The translations under genes were made by a program, and so were the position numbers. The notes below the pieces were generated by a model. It saw only the letters and a list, made by a program, of their open reading frames with translations, had not been told where the DNA came from and did not search any database. Source: Chryseobacterium elymi (GTDB taxonomy: Bacteria; Bacteroidota; Bacteroidia; Flavobacteriales; Weeksellaceae). Taken from it: a DNA stretch of 62,507 nt. Below are positions 36,201 to 44,900 of this stretch, one piece after another. The stretch covers positions 1 through 62,507 of the forward strand of contig NZ_QNUH01000021.1 of the NCBI RefSeq assembly GCF_003385495.1. Reading direction: 5' to 3'. The first letter of the stretch is position 1, and each line of letters begins with the position of its first letter.

Positions 36201-36813
36201 TATCAAAAGTTACGAAGGACTGGAGAACCTGCCCATCATTATTTTTACAGAACACAGTCTGTCCAAATCCGAAGAACTTAAGATCAAGCAGTATGCAGAT
36301 TCCATTGTCGTAAAAACCGCTCATTCTTACGAACGGATTTTAGATGAAGTAGGTTTGTTCCTGCATCTGGTGGAAGAAAAAAATAACTCTGTTGAAACGG
36401 CAAGAAACAAAGTTTTAGGATCATTGACTGAAGTGTTAAGCGGCAAAAAAATTCTGATTACTGATGATGATGTCCGTAATATATTCTCATTGACCAAGGC
36501 TTTAGAAAAATATAAAGTTGAGGTCGTTGTTGCCATGGATGGAAAACATGCCCTGCAGCAGATTAAAGAACACAGAGATATAGACGTTATTTTAATGGAT
36601 ATGATGATGCCTGAAATGGATGGCTATGAAACCATAAAAGAGATCAGGAAAATGCCTGCTCTTAAAAGGCTTCCTATTATTGCCATTACGGCAAAGTCTA
36701 TGATTGGAGACCGTGAAAAATGTATCGAGGCCGGAGCCTCAGATTATATCTCGAAACCTGTGGATATTGATCAGTTATTGTCCTTACTGCGTGTCTGGTT
36801 ATATGAAAGTTAA
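33208..36813 (+). CDS. Large membrane hybrid histidine kinase (CHASE3-HAMP-GAF-HK-3xREC)
   Basis: 1201 residues. Transmembrane helices near 12-32 and 178-198 enclose a CHASE3-like domain (LLDAETGNRGYQLTGKESFL). HAMP is at ~200-270, GAF at ~285-425, a Glu/Gln-rich coiled coil at ~430-520, HisKA with His535 (ANMSHELRTPLNS), and ATPase with DTGIGIPEEKQ and GGTGLGLSIS. Three receiver modules follow: ~815-925 with Asp864 (LLDVQLP), ~937-1055 in which the acceptor position is Glu986 (VILEASKG), and ~1081-1200 with Asp1131 (LMDMMMPEMDGYE). The middle receiver therefore looks like a pseudo-receiver. The next gene starts immediately after the stop. Confidence 0.92.
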   Translation: MPKKIIRNLQFGVGLSLLILIASSVASYLSIQRQMDHRESLSQSRRSITAVKDVLVALLDAETGNRGYQLTGKESFLEPYNRSLSEFSKAIERAKSLDISDPKQLQRLHDLEKNVNSNIDNLKHFVQNRRNGIIMTQQQILLSKSYMDKCRQIVCDFVQYEENQLEIKNKDLNRSSGTTVMFIVVSAIAAVIVTIFFYFKLRADLIRRDKLEKELRSKDLEISRRVSAVQQIANRVANGDYSQKAVDHSQDDLGDLVDSLNHMTDSLKRSFEKINKSDWRQKGLALLNESLVGNKSVKEVSDASLNQLVEYSKCINGALYLFDEGILKLSTAFGLESTMKKTFEPGEGMVGQAFANEKMQVYNNLREEDFAVSFASSRIKINSILLFPVHADGHCIGILELGSTSDFDEDKINYFAESSRNIGIALNAAKGREKEQQLLEETQAQSEELQVQHAELENLNTELEAQTQKLQASEEELKVQQEELMQANAELEERSRMLEEKNHLIAERNSEIQKKVEELALSTKYKSEFLANMSHELRTPLNSILLLSRLMAENPDENLNEDQIESAKVIQSSGSSLLTLIDEILDLAKIESGKMSLEYQDVAIDDVVKDLKNLFNPVVQEKKLRFDIQIERDVEKNIETDRLRVDQVLRNLLSNALKFTSEGSIDLNIGKDPKNKNFIVFTVKDTGIGIPEEKQAIIFEAFQQADGSTRRRFGGTGLGLSISREIARLLGGELTLKSKVNEGSEFSLIIPVKAVSETVQSETDQHLVDIIREDVEVIQNILDDSEPQPSLPVELLPIPEAIEDDRDSITAQDKVILIVEDDIHFAKALLKYARMNQYKGVVVVRGDYALSAAVQYHPQAILLDVQLPVKDGWQVMDELKSNAVTRHIPVHMMSVLQLEKESLMKGAIDFINKPMALDKMTDVFRKIEEALLKSPQKVLIVENNAKHASALAYFLSNFNISLSVENNVEDSVEALTSSHVDCVILEASKGNEYQIIESIKSYEGLENLPIIIFTEHSLSKSEELKIKQYADSIVVKTAHSYERILDEVGLFLHLVEEKNNSVETARNKVLGSLTEVLSGKKILITDDDVRNIFSLTKALEKYKVEVVVAMDGKHALQQIKEHRDIDVILMDMMMPEMDGYETIKEIRKMPALKRLPIIAITAKSMIGDREKCIEAGASDYISKPVDIDQLLSLLRVWLYES

Positions 36814-37179
36814 ATGATGAATAAGAAAATTTTAATTGTGGACGATGATCCACGTAATATATTTGCACTCAAACTCACTCTGAAATCCCGTGGATATCAG
36901 AGTGAAAGCTGTATCAGCGCTCAGGTAGCTATTCAGATTTTAAAAGAAAAAGAAATAGATATTGTCCTTATGGATATGATGATGCCTGAAATGGATGGAT
37001 ATGAAGCTGTGAAGATGATCAGAAATACTCCGGCTATCAGCCACATTTCTGTAATTGCCGTTACAGCACAGGCAATGCCGGAAGACCGTCAGAAGTGCCT
37101 CGATGCAGGAGCTCAGGACTATGTATCTAAACCAATTGATGTAGATCAGTTGATTACCGCCATAGAAAAACTTTCATAA
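36814..37179 (+). CDS. CheY-like single-domain response regulator
   Basis: 121 residues consisting of a receiver only: ILIVDDDPRNIFALK, VLMDMMMPEMDGYEA with the phospho-acceptor Asp, ITAQAMP and YVSKPIDVDQL. It closely resembles the last receiver of the hybrid kinase just upstream, probably a duplication. It starts directly after that gene and ends directly before cheR, so translation is likely coupled. It probably serves as a phosphotransfer or output partner; no DNA-binding domain. Confidence 0.92.
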   Translation: MMNKKILIVDDDPRNIFALKLTLKSRGYQSESCISAQVAIQILKEKEIDIVLMDMMMPEMDGYEAVKMIRNTPAISHISVIAVTAQAMPEDRQKCLDAGAQDYVSKPIDVDQLITAIEKLS

Positions 37180-38010
37180 ATGTTGGAGCCGAGCATTGTA
37201 AAAGATGAAGAAGTGGAATACCTTATAAAAGATGTTTATGAGATGTATGGCTATGATTTTTCAGAATATAGCCGGGCCTCTTTTAAACGTAGGGTAAACC
37301 GAATCTGTCTGATCGACAGATTTACCAGCTTTGCAGAGCTCAGGTATACCATTCTTAATGATCCGGAATACCTGAAGCGCTTTGTAGAAGAAATAACGGT
37401 GAATGTTACAGAAATGTTTCGCGATCCGCATTTCTTTAAATCACTCAGGGAAAAGATCTTGCCGCAGCTCGGGACCTATCCGCTGATCAGGATCTGGGTG
37501 GCCGGATGTTCTACCGGGGAAGAAGCCTATTCCATAGCTATACTGCTTAAAGAAGCCAATCTCTACCACAAATCACTCATCTACGGTACAGATCTCAATC
37601 CATCCGTTTTGGAAACTGCACGTTCAGGCGTTTTTCCATTGCAGCAGATGAAAACTTATTCAGAAAATTACATGTTATCTGGAGGAAAAAAAGATTTTTC
37701 AGATTATTATACTGCGAATTATGATAGTGTAAGATTTGATAAAAGCTTACAGGAAAAATTGATTTTATCTACCCATAACCTGGTTTCGGACAGTTCTTTT
37801 AACAGCTTTCAGCTGATCATCTGCAGAAATGTGCTGATCTATTTTGACAGGGAACTGCAGGAACGTGTTTTTAAGCTTTTTGATAACAGTCTTGAGAATT
37901 TGGGCTATCTCGCACTGGGAGCAAAAGAAACCCTCAGATTTTCCAAATTGGACAGGAATTATCATCAGATAGATGACCAGCGCATCTGGAAAAAAGCAGA
38001 ACATATGTAA
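37180..38010 (+). CDS. cheR: CheR-type protein-glutamate methyltransferase
   Basis: 276 residues. An N-terminal helical CheR_N part (SEYSRASFKRRVNRICLID, FVEEITVNVTEMFRDPHFF) is followed by the SAM-binding fold with IWVAGCSTGEEAYSIAILL, IYGTDLNPSVLETAR and the conserved FQLIICRNVLIYFD. In classical systems CheR methylates chemoreceptors, but no methyl-accepting protein is encoded in this window. In this cluster it may modify the coiled-coil region of the hybrid kinase or an unlinked receptor. Confidence 0.93.
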   Translation: MLEPSIVKDEEVEYLIKDVYEMYGYDFSEYSRASFKRRVNRICLIDRFTSFAELRYTILNDPEYLKRFVEEITVNVTEMFRDPHFFKSLREKILPQLGTYPLIRIWVAGCSTGEEAYSIAILLKEANLYHKSLIYGTDLNPSVLETARSGVFPLQQMKTYSENYMLSGGKKDFSDYYTANYDSVRFDKSLQEKLILSTHNLVSDSSFNSFQLIICRNVLIYFDRELQERVFKLFDNSLENLGYLALGAKETLRFSKLDRNYHQIDDQRIWKKAEHM

Positions 38011-38019
38011 AACAGGATC

Positions 38020-38592
38020 ATGGCAACAGAAAACACAAAAACAGAATTAGTGGTCATAGGAGGGTCCGCAGGAAGTCTGCAGGTCATTCTTGAAATGCTT
38101 AAAAAATTGAAAGATAAGCTAAGTTTCCCTATTGTTCTGATACTGCACCGTAAGGCTTATTCAACCAATATCTTGCAGACGCTGCTGCAGCAGTTCATTT
38201 CCATTGAAGTGGTGGAAGTGGATGATAAAACAGAAATTCAGAATAATAAAGTATATGTAGTTCCTGCAGATTATCACCTTCTGTTCGAGAACAAAAATAT
38301 GATGTCACTGGATTTTTCAGAGAAAATGAACTATTCGCGGCCATCCATCGATGTAACCTTCAAATCTGCTGCGGAAGTGTATGGAAAAAACCTGGTGGGT
38401 ATTCTCCTGTCAGGAGCCAATGCTGATGGAGTGGAAGGTTTGGGATTTATCAAAAAAAATGAAGGAAAAGTCTGGATTCAGGAACCGGAGACGGCCGAGG
38501 TAGAGTATATGCCCAGACATGCTCTGCAGGAAGTTGCCTGTGATTTAATCATTAAGCCGGATAATCTGGCAGGACATATCAACCAGTTGTAA
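38020..38592 (+). CDS. cheB: CheB-type methylesterase, stand-alone catalytic domain
   Basis: 190 residues, equal to the catalytic domain only; the usual receiver domain is missing. The catalytic triad is readable as Ser16 (IGGSAGSL), His43 (LILHRKAYS) and Asp136 (LLSGANADGVEGL). It would remove CheR-added methyl groups or deamidate Gln. It lies 9 nt after cheR. Lacking its own receiver, it would depend on the free receivers encoded on either side for control (inference). Confidence 0.92.
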   Translation: MATENTKTELVVIGGSAGSLQVILEMLKKLKDKLSFPIVLILHRKAYSTNILQTLLQQFISIEVVEVDDKTEIQNNKVYVVPADYHLLFENKNMMSLDFSEKMNYSRPSIDVTFKSAAEVYGKNLVGILLSGANADGVEGLGFIKKNEGKVWIQEPETAEVEYMPRHALQEVACDLIIKPDNLAGHINQL

Positions 38593-38635
38593 ATAATAAA
38601 TTAAAACAACCCTAAAAGATTTAAATAGAACGAAT

Positions 38636-39001
38636 ATGAGTACAAAGAAAATTTTGATTTTTGATGATGATACCACTATTTTAGAGATCATTACCATCAT
38701 TTTTGAGGAGAATGGGTATCAGGTCGAAATTTCAGAAACATCTCATGATATTTTGGAAAAAGTGTCGCAGTTTCAGCCAGATGTTATTCTCATGGATAAC
38801 TGGATTCCAAAAATTGGAGGAGTTCAGGCCACCCAGCTTCTGAAAGGTCATGAAGAGTTCAGATCAATCCCTGTTATTTATGTAACAGCTAACAATGACA
38901 TCGTGAGATTGGCACAAGAGGCTCAGGCTGATGATTATGTGGCAAAGCCATTCAATCTTGATGATCTGGAAGAAAAAGTGGCTAAATATTTACAGGAATA
39001 G
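38636..39001 (+). CDS. CheY-like single-domain response regulator
   Basis: 121 residues, receiver only: ILIFDDDTTILEII, acceptor Asp in VILMDNWIPKIGG, VTANND and YVAKPFNLDDL. It is more divergent than the 36814 receiver. It is the last gene of the signalling operon, 43 nt after cheB and before a strong terminator. Confidence 0.9.
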   Translation: MSTKKILIFDDDTTILEIITIIFEENGYQVEISETSHDILEKVSQFQPDVILMDNWIPKIGGVQATQLLKGHEEFRSIPVIYVTANNDIVRLAQEAQADDYVAKPFNLDDLEEKVAKYLQE

Positions 39002-39054
39002 ATAAATTAAACTGATAGGCATTTATATAAAATGCAATTTTAGAGTAAACAGAG

Positions 39055-39090
39055 TAATCCTTACATCAGCTGTGTAAGGATTATTGATTT
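39055..39090. terminator. Terminator at the end of the signalling operon
   Basis: TAATCCTTACA (39055-39065) pairs perfectly with TGTAAGGATTA (39073-39083) across 7 nt. It serves the plus-strand operon and probably also the convergent small gene ending at 39089. Confidence 0.8.
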
Positions 39091-39400
39091 AAATAATCTT
39101 TCTGACAGGCAGATACCTTATTTCCTCAAAATGTCTGATTCTTTCACGGATAAGTTCAACAGTGCATTTTCCGTTATTAATTTCAGTAATCAGTGCGGTT
39201 AAAAATAATTTCAGTTGAGGATGCAGTAATATTTTGCTTGTAAATGTAGAAACAATGATGGTCTTTTTAGAGACAATATTCTGTGTAAAAGTATACTCGC
39301 CTTCCAAATCAACGGTTGAATAAAACTGGTCTGTTATACTAATTGACAAATACCGGTGTATCAGATCTATATTTTGTAACATGTTTTCCATCTGGTGCAT
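39089..39400 (-). CDS. Small hypothetical protein
   Basis: 103 residues from ATG 39400 (MHQMENMLQNIDLIHRYLSI); the longer frame begins with a TTG at 39433. The protein mixes amphipathic helices (LFLTALITEINNGKCTVELI) with a beta section (STVDLEGEYTFTQNIVS) and ends basic. No signal or membrane segment. I do not recognise a family. It stands alone, convergent to the signalling operon. Confidence 0.5.
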   Translation of the reverse strand: MHQMENMLQNIDLIHRYLSISITDQFYSTVDLEGEYTFTQNIVSKKTIIVSTFTSKILLHPQLKLFLTALITEINNGKCTVELIRERIRHFEEIRYLPVRKII

Positions 39401-39750
39401 TTTATATAATATACAATAATATTTATGCCACAATTGCTTTTTAGCGTTTTTTCATTGATAGTCAGTCACAACGAAGATGGTTATTGGTAGTTTTAAAATA
39501 AATATGATCTTGCCCATGGGAGGACAGCCCGAAGATTTTTGTGAATGCCGGGTTGGGGTCTTACCGAAACAAGTGGCCTGAACCGCGGATTTAGTTTAGA
39601 GAATCTTGTCCAGGCATATGGAGAGTTGTACAAAGAGATTCATAAGAGCTTTTTGTAAAATTTGCTGTATGTAACATGAAAAACAGAATCTTCCTATCAA
39701 TTTTTGAATGTATTTAAGAGATTCCCTATTTTTGCCAAAATCCAATATTC
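39401..39750. other. Intergenic region with a possible gene remnant and a promoter
   Basis: An ATG-started frame at 39545-39658 gives 37 residues (MPGWGLTETSGLNRGFSLEN, then LVQAYGELYKEIHKSFL), which reads like the C-terminal end of an enzyme. A second open stretch just upstream in another frame (MILPMGGQPEDF near 39505) suggests a frameshifted remnant. The promoter for the peroxidase gene follows. Confidence 0.35.
39704..39734 (+). promoter_or_regulatory. Bacteroidota-type promoter for the di-haem peroxidase
   Basis: TTG at 39704-39706 and TATTTTTG at 39727-39734 are separated by 20 nt, matching the -33/-7 arrangement. The ATG lies 17 nt further on. Confidence 0.65.
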
Positions 39751-40917
39751 ATGAAGAATGTCCTGAGCTGGATATTAATTACATTTCTTACGGTGTCTCT
39801 TTTGAATAACTGTTTCAGCAATAGTATTCAAAAGGAAATCAGGAAAAAATCCTCATTCCTTGCTGAACTGAGGAAATTATATTCTTCCGGAGACCCTTCA
39901 AAATGGCCGAAACCAATTCTGGATCCGCAAGCTGTACCTTATTTTTCTGAAATAGGACATCTGCCTGAAATTCAGTTTCCTGAGGATAATCCCTATTCTG
40001 AAGATAAAGCTTTGTTGGGAAAAACACTTTTCTACGACCCGCGGCTTTCCCAATCCAATCAGATCGCATGCGCTTCCTGCCATGATCCCGAACTCGGATG
40101 GTGTGATAACCGGACCTTCTCTTTCGGACACGACAGGCAGCTCGGCACCAGAAACGCGATGAGTATTCTGAATGTAGGGTATGCCCGGTCTTTATTTTGG
40201 GACGGCCGCGTTGCATCTCTTGAAGAACAGTCGGAAATGCCGATTCGTGATGAAAAGGAAATGAACGGGCATATTGATCTCGCAGCCGGAAAAATTGCAA
40301 AGATTAAAGGCTATGAAATATTATTTGAAAAAGCATTTGGAGATAAAATGGTCTCAAAAGACAGGATTTCCAAGGCAATAGCGGCTTTTGAAAGAACCAT
40401 AAAGAACGGAACTTCTAAATTTGATCAGTTCATTGATGGGAAAGCAGATGTCTATTCTGATGATGAACTGATGGGACTGCATCTTTTCCGGACCAAAGCC
40501 CAGTGCATGAACTGTCACAGCTCCGGTTATTTTTCCAATAATCAGTTTGAAAATGTAGGAACTTCTTTATTAGGATCAAAAGAAGAAGATCTGGGTAGGT
40601 ATTCGGTCACTAAAAATCCGGAGGATGCCGGAAAATTCCGCGTACCCGGATTACGTGAAGTCGCAAGAACAGGCCCCTGGATGCATAACGGTTCCATGAC
40701 AACACTTACGGAAGTGATCAGTTTTTACAGCAGAGGAAACCCTGAACATTCCCAAAAACGGTCAACAGTTCATCAGGGAATAGCGCTTACTTCTGAAAAA
40801 TCAGGTTTTGTAAGGCTGCTGGATCTTACGGATGAAGAAATTACTCAACTGGAAGCATTTCTAAGGACTTTATCTACAAAGCCGGAAAGAGTGCTGCTTC
40901 CTGCATTACCCAGGTAA
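39751..40917 (+). CDS. Di-haem cytochrome c peroxidase (MauG/CcpA family), probable lipoprotein
   Basis: 388 residues. The N-terminus MKNVLSWILITFLTVSLLNNC has a lipobox-like LLNNC end. Two c-type haem sites are visible: Cys107-Ala-Ser-Cys110-His111 (IACASCHDPELGW) and Cys252-Met-Asn-Cys255-His256 (CMNCHSSG). LGKTLFYDPRLS and GPWMHNGSMTTLTEVISFYS are conserved in the family. It acts in the periplasm, reducing peroxide with electrons from cytochromes, or as a MauG-like oxidase. It appears monocistronic. Confidence 0.92.
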   Translation: MKNVLSWILITFLTVSLLNNCFSNSIQKEIRKKSSFLAELRKLYSSGDPSKWPKPILDPQAVPYFSEIGHLPEIQFPEDNPYSEDKALLGKTLFYDPRLSQSNQIACASCHDPELGWCDNRTFSFGHDRQLGTRNAMSILNVGYARSLFWDGRVASLEEQSEMPIRDEKEMNGHIDLAAGKIAKIKGYEILFEKAFGDKMVSKDRISKAIAAFERTIKNGTSKFDQFIDGKADVYSDDELMGLHLFRTKAQCMNCHSSGYFSNNQFENVGTSLLGSKEEDLGRYSVTKNPEDAGKFRVPGLREVARTGPWMHNGSMTTLTEVISFYSRGNPEHSQKRSTVHQGIALTSEKSGFVRLLDLTDEEITQLEAFLRTLSTKPERVLLPALPR

Positions 40918-41016
40918 AATACTTCTCGCATAATCAGTAATTAGCGTTCTATTGGCTCAGGATGTCAAGCTTTTTGCTACATTTATAGAGCAATAATCCT
41001 CAATAATGATCCACTT

Positions 41017-41805
41017 ATGAATATTGAACTTTTTTCAAAAAATGCTTTAGTAGGAGCTGCTACCCAGGGAATAGGTGCAGGAATAGCATTGGAGCTGGCC
41101 AAATGCGGTGCTAACGTAACTGTAATGGCCCGCAATGAAGCAAAACTTAAAAAGATGGCATCTTCATTGCCTGTAATCAATTCCGGTCAGAAGCATCAGT
41201 ATCTGGTGGCCGATTTTTCTAATTTTGAAGAGTACAGAAGGATTATTTCCGAATATTTCAGCAATAACTCTATAGATATCCTGGTTAACAATACCAATGG
41301 TCCGGAACCGGGGCTGGCACAGGATAAAAATGTAGATGACTATCAAAAAGCATTTGACCTGCTTTTTAAAACGGTTTGTGAGACAACTTTACTGGCTTTG
41401 CCACATATGATCAAACAGAAAAATGGGCGTATCATCAATGTTTCTTCATTATCTGTCAAAGAGCCGATCAATAATTTATCCCTTTCCAACTCCATCCGTT
41501 CAGCCGTGATTGCCTGGGCAAAAACATTATCCAATGAAGTGGCACAGCATCAGATTACGATCAACAATATTTTGACAGGATATTTTGATACGGAGCGTAT
41601 TCAGAATCTGATCAGTCACGAGTCGCAGCAGACAGGCAAATCTCAGGAAGAAATAAAAAAAGCCAGAGAAAATAAAATTCCCATGAAAAGACTGGGTAAA
41701 ACCGAAGAATATGGCCATCTGGCTGCTTTTCTGGCATCGGAATATTCATCTTATCTTACCGGAGCCAGTATTCCTTTAGATGGAGGACTGAATAATACCT
41801 ATTAA
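41017..41805 (+). CDS. Short-chain dehydrogenase-like protein with altered active site
   Basis: 262 residues with a Rossmann start (VGAATQGIGAGIALELAKCG) in place of the usual TGxxxGIG, and the structural motif LVNNTNGPEPG. The catalytic YxxxK expected after INVSSLSVKEPINNL is not seen: that stretch reads LSLSNSIRSAVIAWAKTL, with Ser and Arg at the usual Tyr and Lys positions. A C-terminal LTGASIPLDGGLNNTY is normal. There is an SDR subgroup resembling beta-ketoacyl-ACP reductases that lacks the full tetrad; this protein fits it. Enzymatic activity cannot be assumed. Confidence 0.85.
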   Translation: MNIELFSKNALVGAATQGIGAGIALELAKCGANVTVMARNEAKLKKMASSLPVINSGQKHQYLVADFSNFEEYRRIISEYFSNNSIDILVNNTNGPEPGLAQDKNVDDYQKAFDLLFKTVCETTLLALPHMIKQKNGRIINVSSLSVKEPINNLSLSNSIRSAVIAWAKTLSNEVAQHQITINNILTGYFDTERIQNLISHESQQTGKSQEEIKKARENKIPMKRLGKTEEYGHLAAFLASEYSSYLTGASIPLDGGLNNTY

Positions 41806-41915
41806 TTCTGAAGGAGATATTCAGATAAAACTTATAATTGTATTACGTTTCTTAATGATCATGTAATAATTCCCCAATCTGGGTTGTCTTACTATGTATT
41901 GAAACTACATGGTTT

Positions 41916-44900
41916 ATGAAGAACTGGTCTTTTAAAAAATGGAACACTGTTTTAGGATGGGTGATTTTTGTGATCGCACTGATTACCTATTTCTCCACCA
42001 TGGAACATTATCTTAGCTTCTGGGACTGCGGTGAGTATATTTCCTCAGCTGTAAAACTTGAAGTAACGCATGCTCCCGGAGCCGCTTTATTCCAGATTGT
42101 GGGAGCTGTGGCCAGTATATTTGCATTGGGAAATGAGCAGAATTATGCTGTTGTGATCAATGCGATGTCTGCATTGTTCAGTGCGCTGACGATTTTATTC
42201 TTATTCTGGACGATTACCCATTTTGTAAGACGGCTGCTGAACAAGGATTTTGATGAAATTACAAAACACCAGGAAATCTCCATTCTTTTTGCAGGAGCTG
42301 TAGGAGCATTATGCTTTACTTTTTCAGATACTTTCTGGTTTTCTGCTGTAGAAGGAGAGGTCTATTCCATGGCTTCCATGTTTATTGCTTTACTCGTTTG
42401 GTTAATTACCAAATGGGAAAATGAATACCTGGCGAAAGACAGTGAAAGATGGATCATCCTTATTTTCTTTGTATTGGGACTTTCTGTAGGAGTACACATG
42501 ATGGGGATGCTTGCAGTGCCAGCCGTTTGTCTGGTATATTATGCCAGAAACTACAAGTTTACCTGGAAAAACTTTATCTGGGCCAACGTGATCACACTGG
42601 GAATTCTGATCATTGTTTTCAAAATTATCTTCCCATTGATCATGACGATGTTCGGAAGACTGGAAATATTCTTTGTGAACGGGCTTGGACTTCCGTTCCA
42701 TTCAGGAACGATAGTAGCATTTATTCTGATGGCTGCAATGTCTTATTTTATGGTTAAATATGCGAGGAAAGTCAAAAGAAACGTTTTTCAAACGGTAGCC
42801 CTATCAGTGGTTTATATGATCATTGGATTCTCATGCTGGATGGTTATTCCTATCAGAGCGAATGCAAATCCACCGATGAACCTTAATGATCCTGATACTG
42901 CCATTGGTATGCTGGACTATTATAACAGGGAGCAGTACGGTGACTGGCCAACTATTTACGGACAAAACTATACTGCTTTCCTTGATGCCAACGGAATGGA
43001 GAAAAATGAAGACGGAAGCTTCAAAACGAAGAAAACCGGTGAGATCTATGAAAAAGATGAAAAAACCGGAACTTACAGAAAAACCGGTGACCGGTTCAAT
43101 TACCTATTCAGTAAATCTCAGATTAGCCTGATGCCAAGAATGTTTAATGAAGACAAAGATGTGATGGCAAACTACATTTCTATGTACGGAGCTCCTGACT
43201 TTACCTTCAATTATGCCAATGAAGATGTGGCAGACAATCCTGAGGCAAAACAGATCTTTGATGAGCTGAGAGCAAAATATGAAGATAAAACCATTACGGC
43301 AGCAGATTACCTGAAGGTGAAGCCGTACAACCTGATCAATGTTCAGAAGCCTTCACTGGCTCAGAATATGGATTATTTCATTACGTTCCAGAACGGGTAT
43401 TACTTTGTAAGATACCTGATGTGGAACTTCGTGGGAAGACAGAACGACCTTGAAGGAAATATGGAAAACACAAAAGGAAACTGGATCTCCGGAATTCCTT
43501 TCATTGATAATGCTTTACTTGGGAACCAGGATAAAATGCCTGCTAAATTCAAGAATGAAAGCACGGTTAAATTCTTCTTTTTACCCTTAATCTTAGGACT
43601 AATCGGTTTCTTTTTCCAGCTGAACAGGGACTTTGGGAGATTCTATGCACTGCTTTCATTATTTATTTTAACAAGTGTCGGAATTGTTTTCTACACGGGT
43701 GTGAAACCTTTTGAAGTAAGGGAAAGAGATTATGCGATGGTCGGTTCCTTCTATGCATTTGCGATCTGGATTGGCCTTGGAGCCGGAGCTATCTTATGGT
43801 TTATCCAGTCTAAGATAAAATCAAACGGAGCCAATATTGTTTTGGGAGTAGTTTTATTAGGTATCCCTTTTATGATGGGCTTCCAGAACTATACGCCGCA
43901 TGACCGCAGCAAAAAATCGGCAGCGCGTGACTATGCCTATTCATTTTTGAAATCACTGTCTAAAGATGATATCATTTTTATCTACGGAGATAACGATACC
44001 TTTCCTGTATGGGCGATTCAGGAAACAGAAAGGTTCCGTGATGACGTAAAAACTGTAAATTTCACTCTGTTGGCGACCCCATGGTATATTGATCAGGTAA
44101 AAAGAAAAACATACAATGCAGCGGCAATTCCAAGTGAACTGACTCACGAGGATTACAGAGACGGAGTGAATGACCAGATCTACATGATGAAGAAAGAAGA
44201 CTGGGAAGGAATTTTTTCTATGCTGAAAGAACAAAGTGTCCCTGATACACAATTTGGAGCCTTCAGAAAATACCTTACACAGGATTCACTGACATTGAAG
44301 GAAGCAATCAACTTTCTAAAGTTTAAATCTCCTGAAAAAGATGAGCTTCTGAAAATGTACTTCGGGGAAGAAAAATATGCGGAATATAATATTCTTCCGG
44401 TAAACAAGTTCATTCTTCCTGTCAACAAAGAAAATGCATTAAAAGCAGGAATCATCACTCAGGCAGACCTTCCGGACGTTGTAAACCAGATCATGATCAC
44501 TTATAAAGGAAACACGCTTTATAAAAATAACCTTATGATGCTGGATATGCTGGCCAATTTCGACTGGAAACGTCCCATCAACTTCTCATCGGGAGGAATC
44601 TACGACAGTGAAAATGTTTTCTACCTGAACGAATATCTTCAGTTTGAAGGTTTCAGCTACAAATTAGTGCCTATTCATACAGCTCCAAATCTGGATGGTG
44701 ATATAGGCAGAGTAGATGTCAATTCACTTTATAATGTTGTGAAGAACTTCAGATGGGGGAATTTTAAAGACCTGGGTATTCATTATGATGAGGCAGCCAC
44801 CTCAAACATTATGGGCTACAGAATGACGACCGGAAGGGCCGCTTCGACATTGGCATTAAAAGGACAGAAAGCTAAAGCTATAGAATTATTAGATCTTGCT

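Noticed and set aside
41807..41825. TCTGAA/TTCAGA hairpin after the SDR gene
   Set aside because: Six base pairs with no T-tract; too weak to call a terminator.
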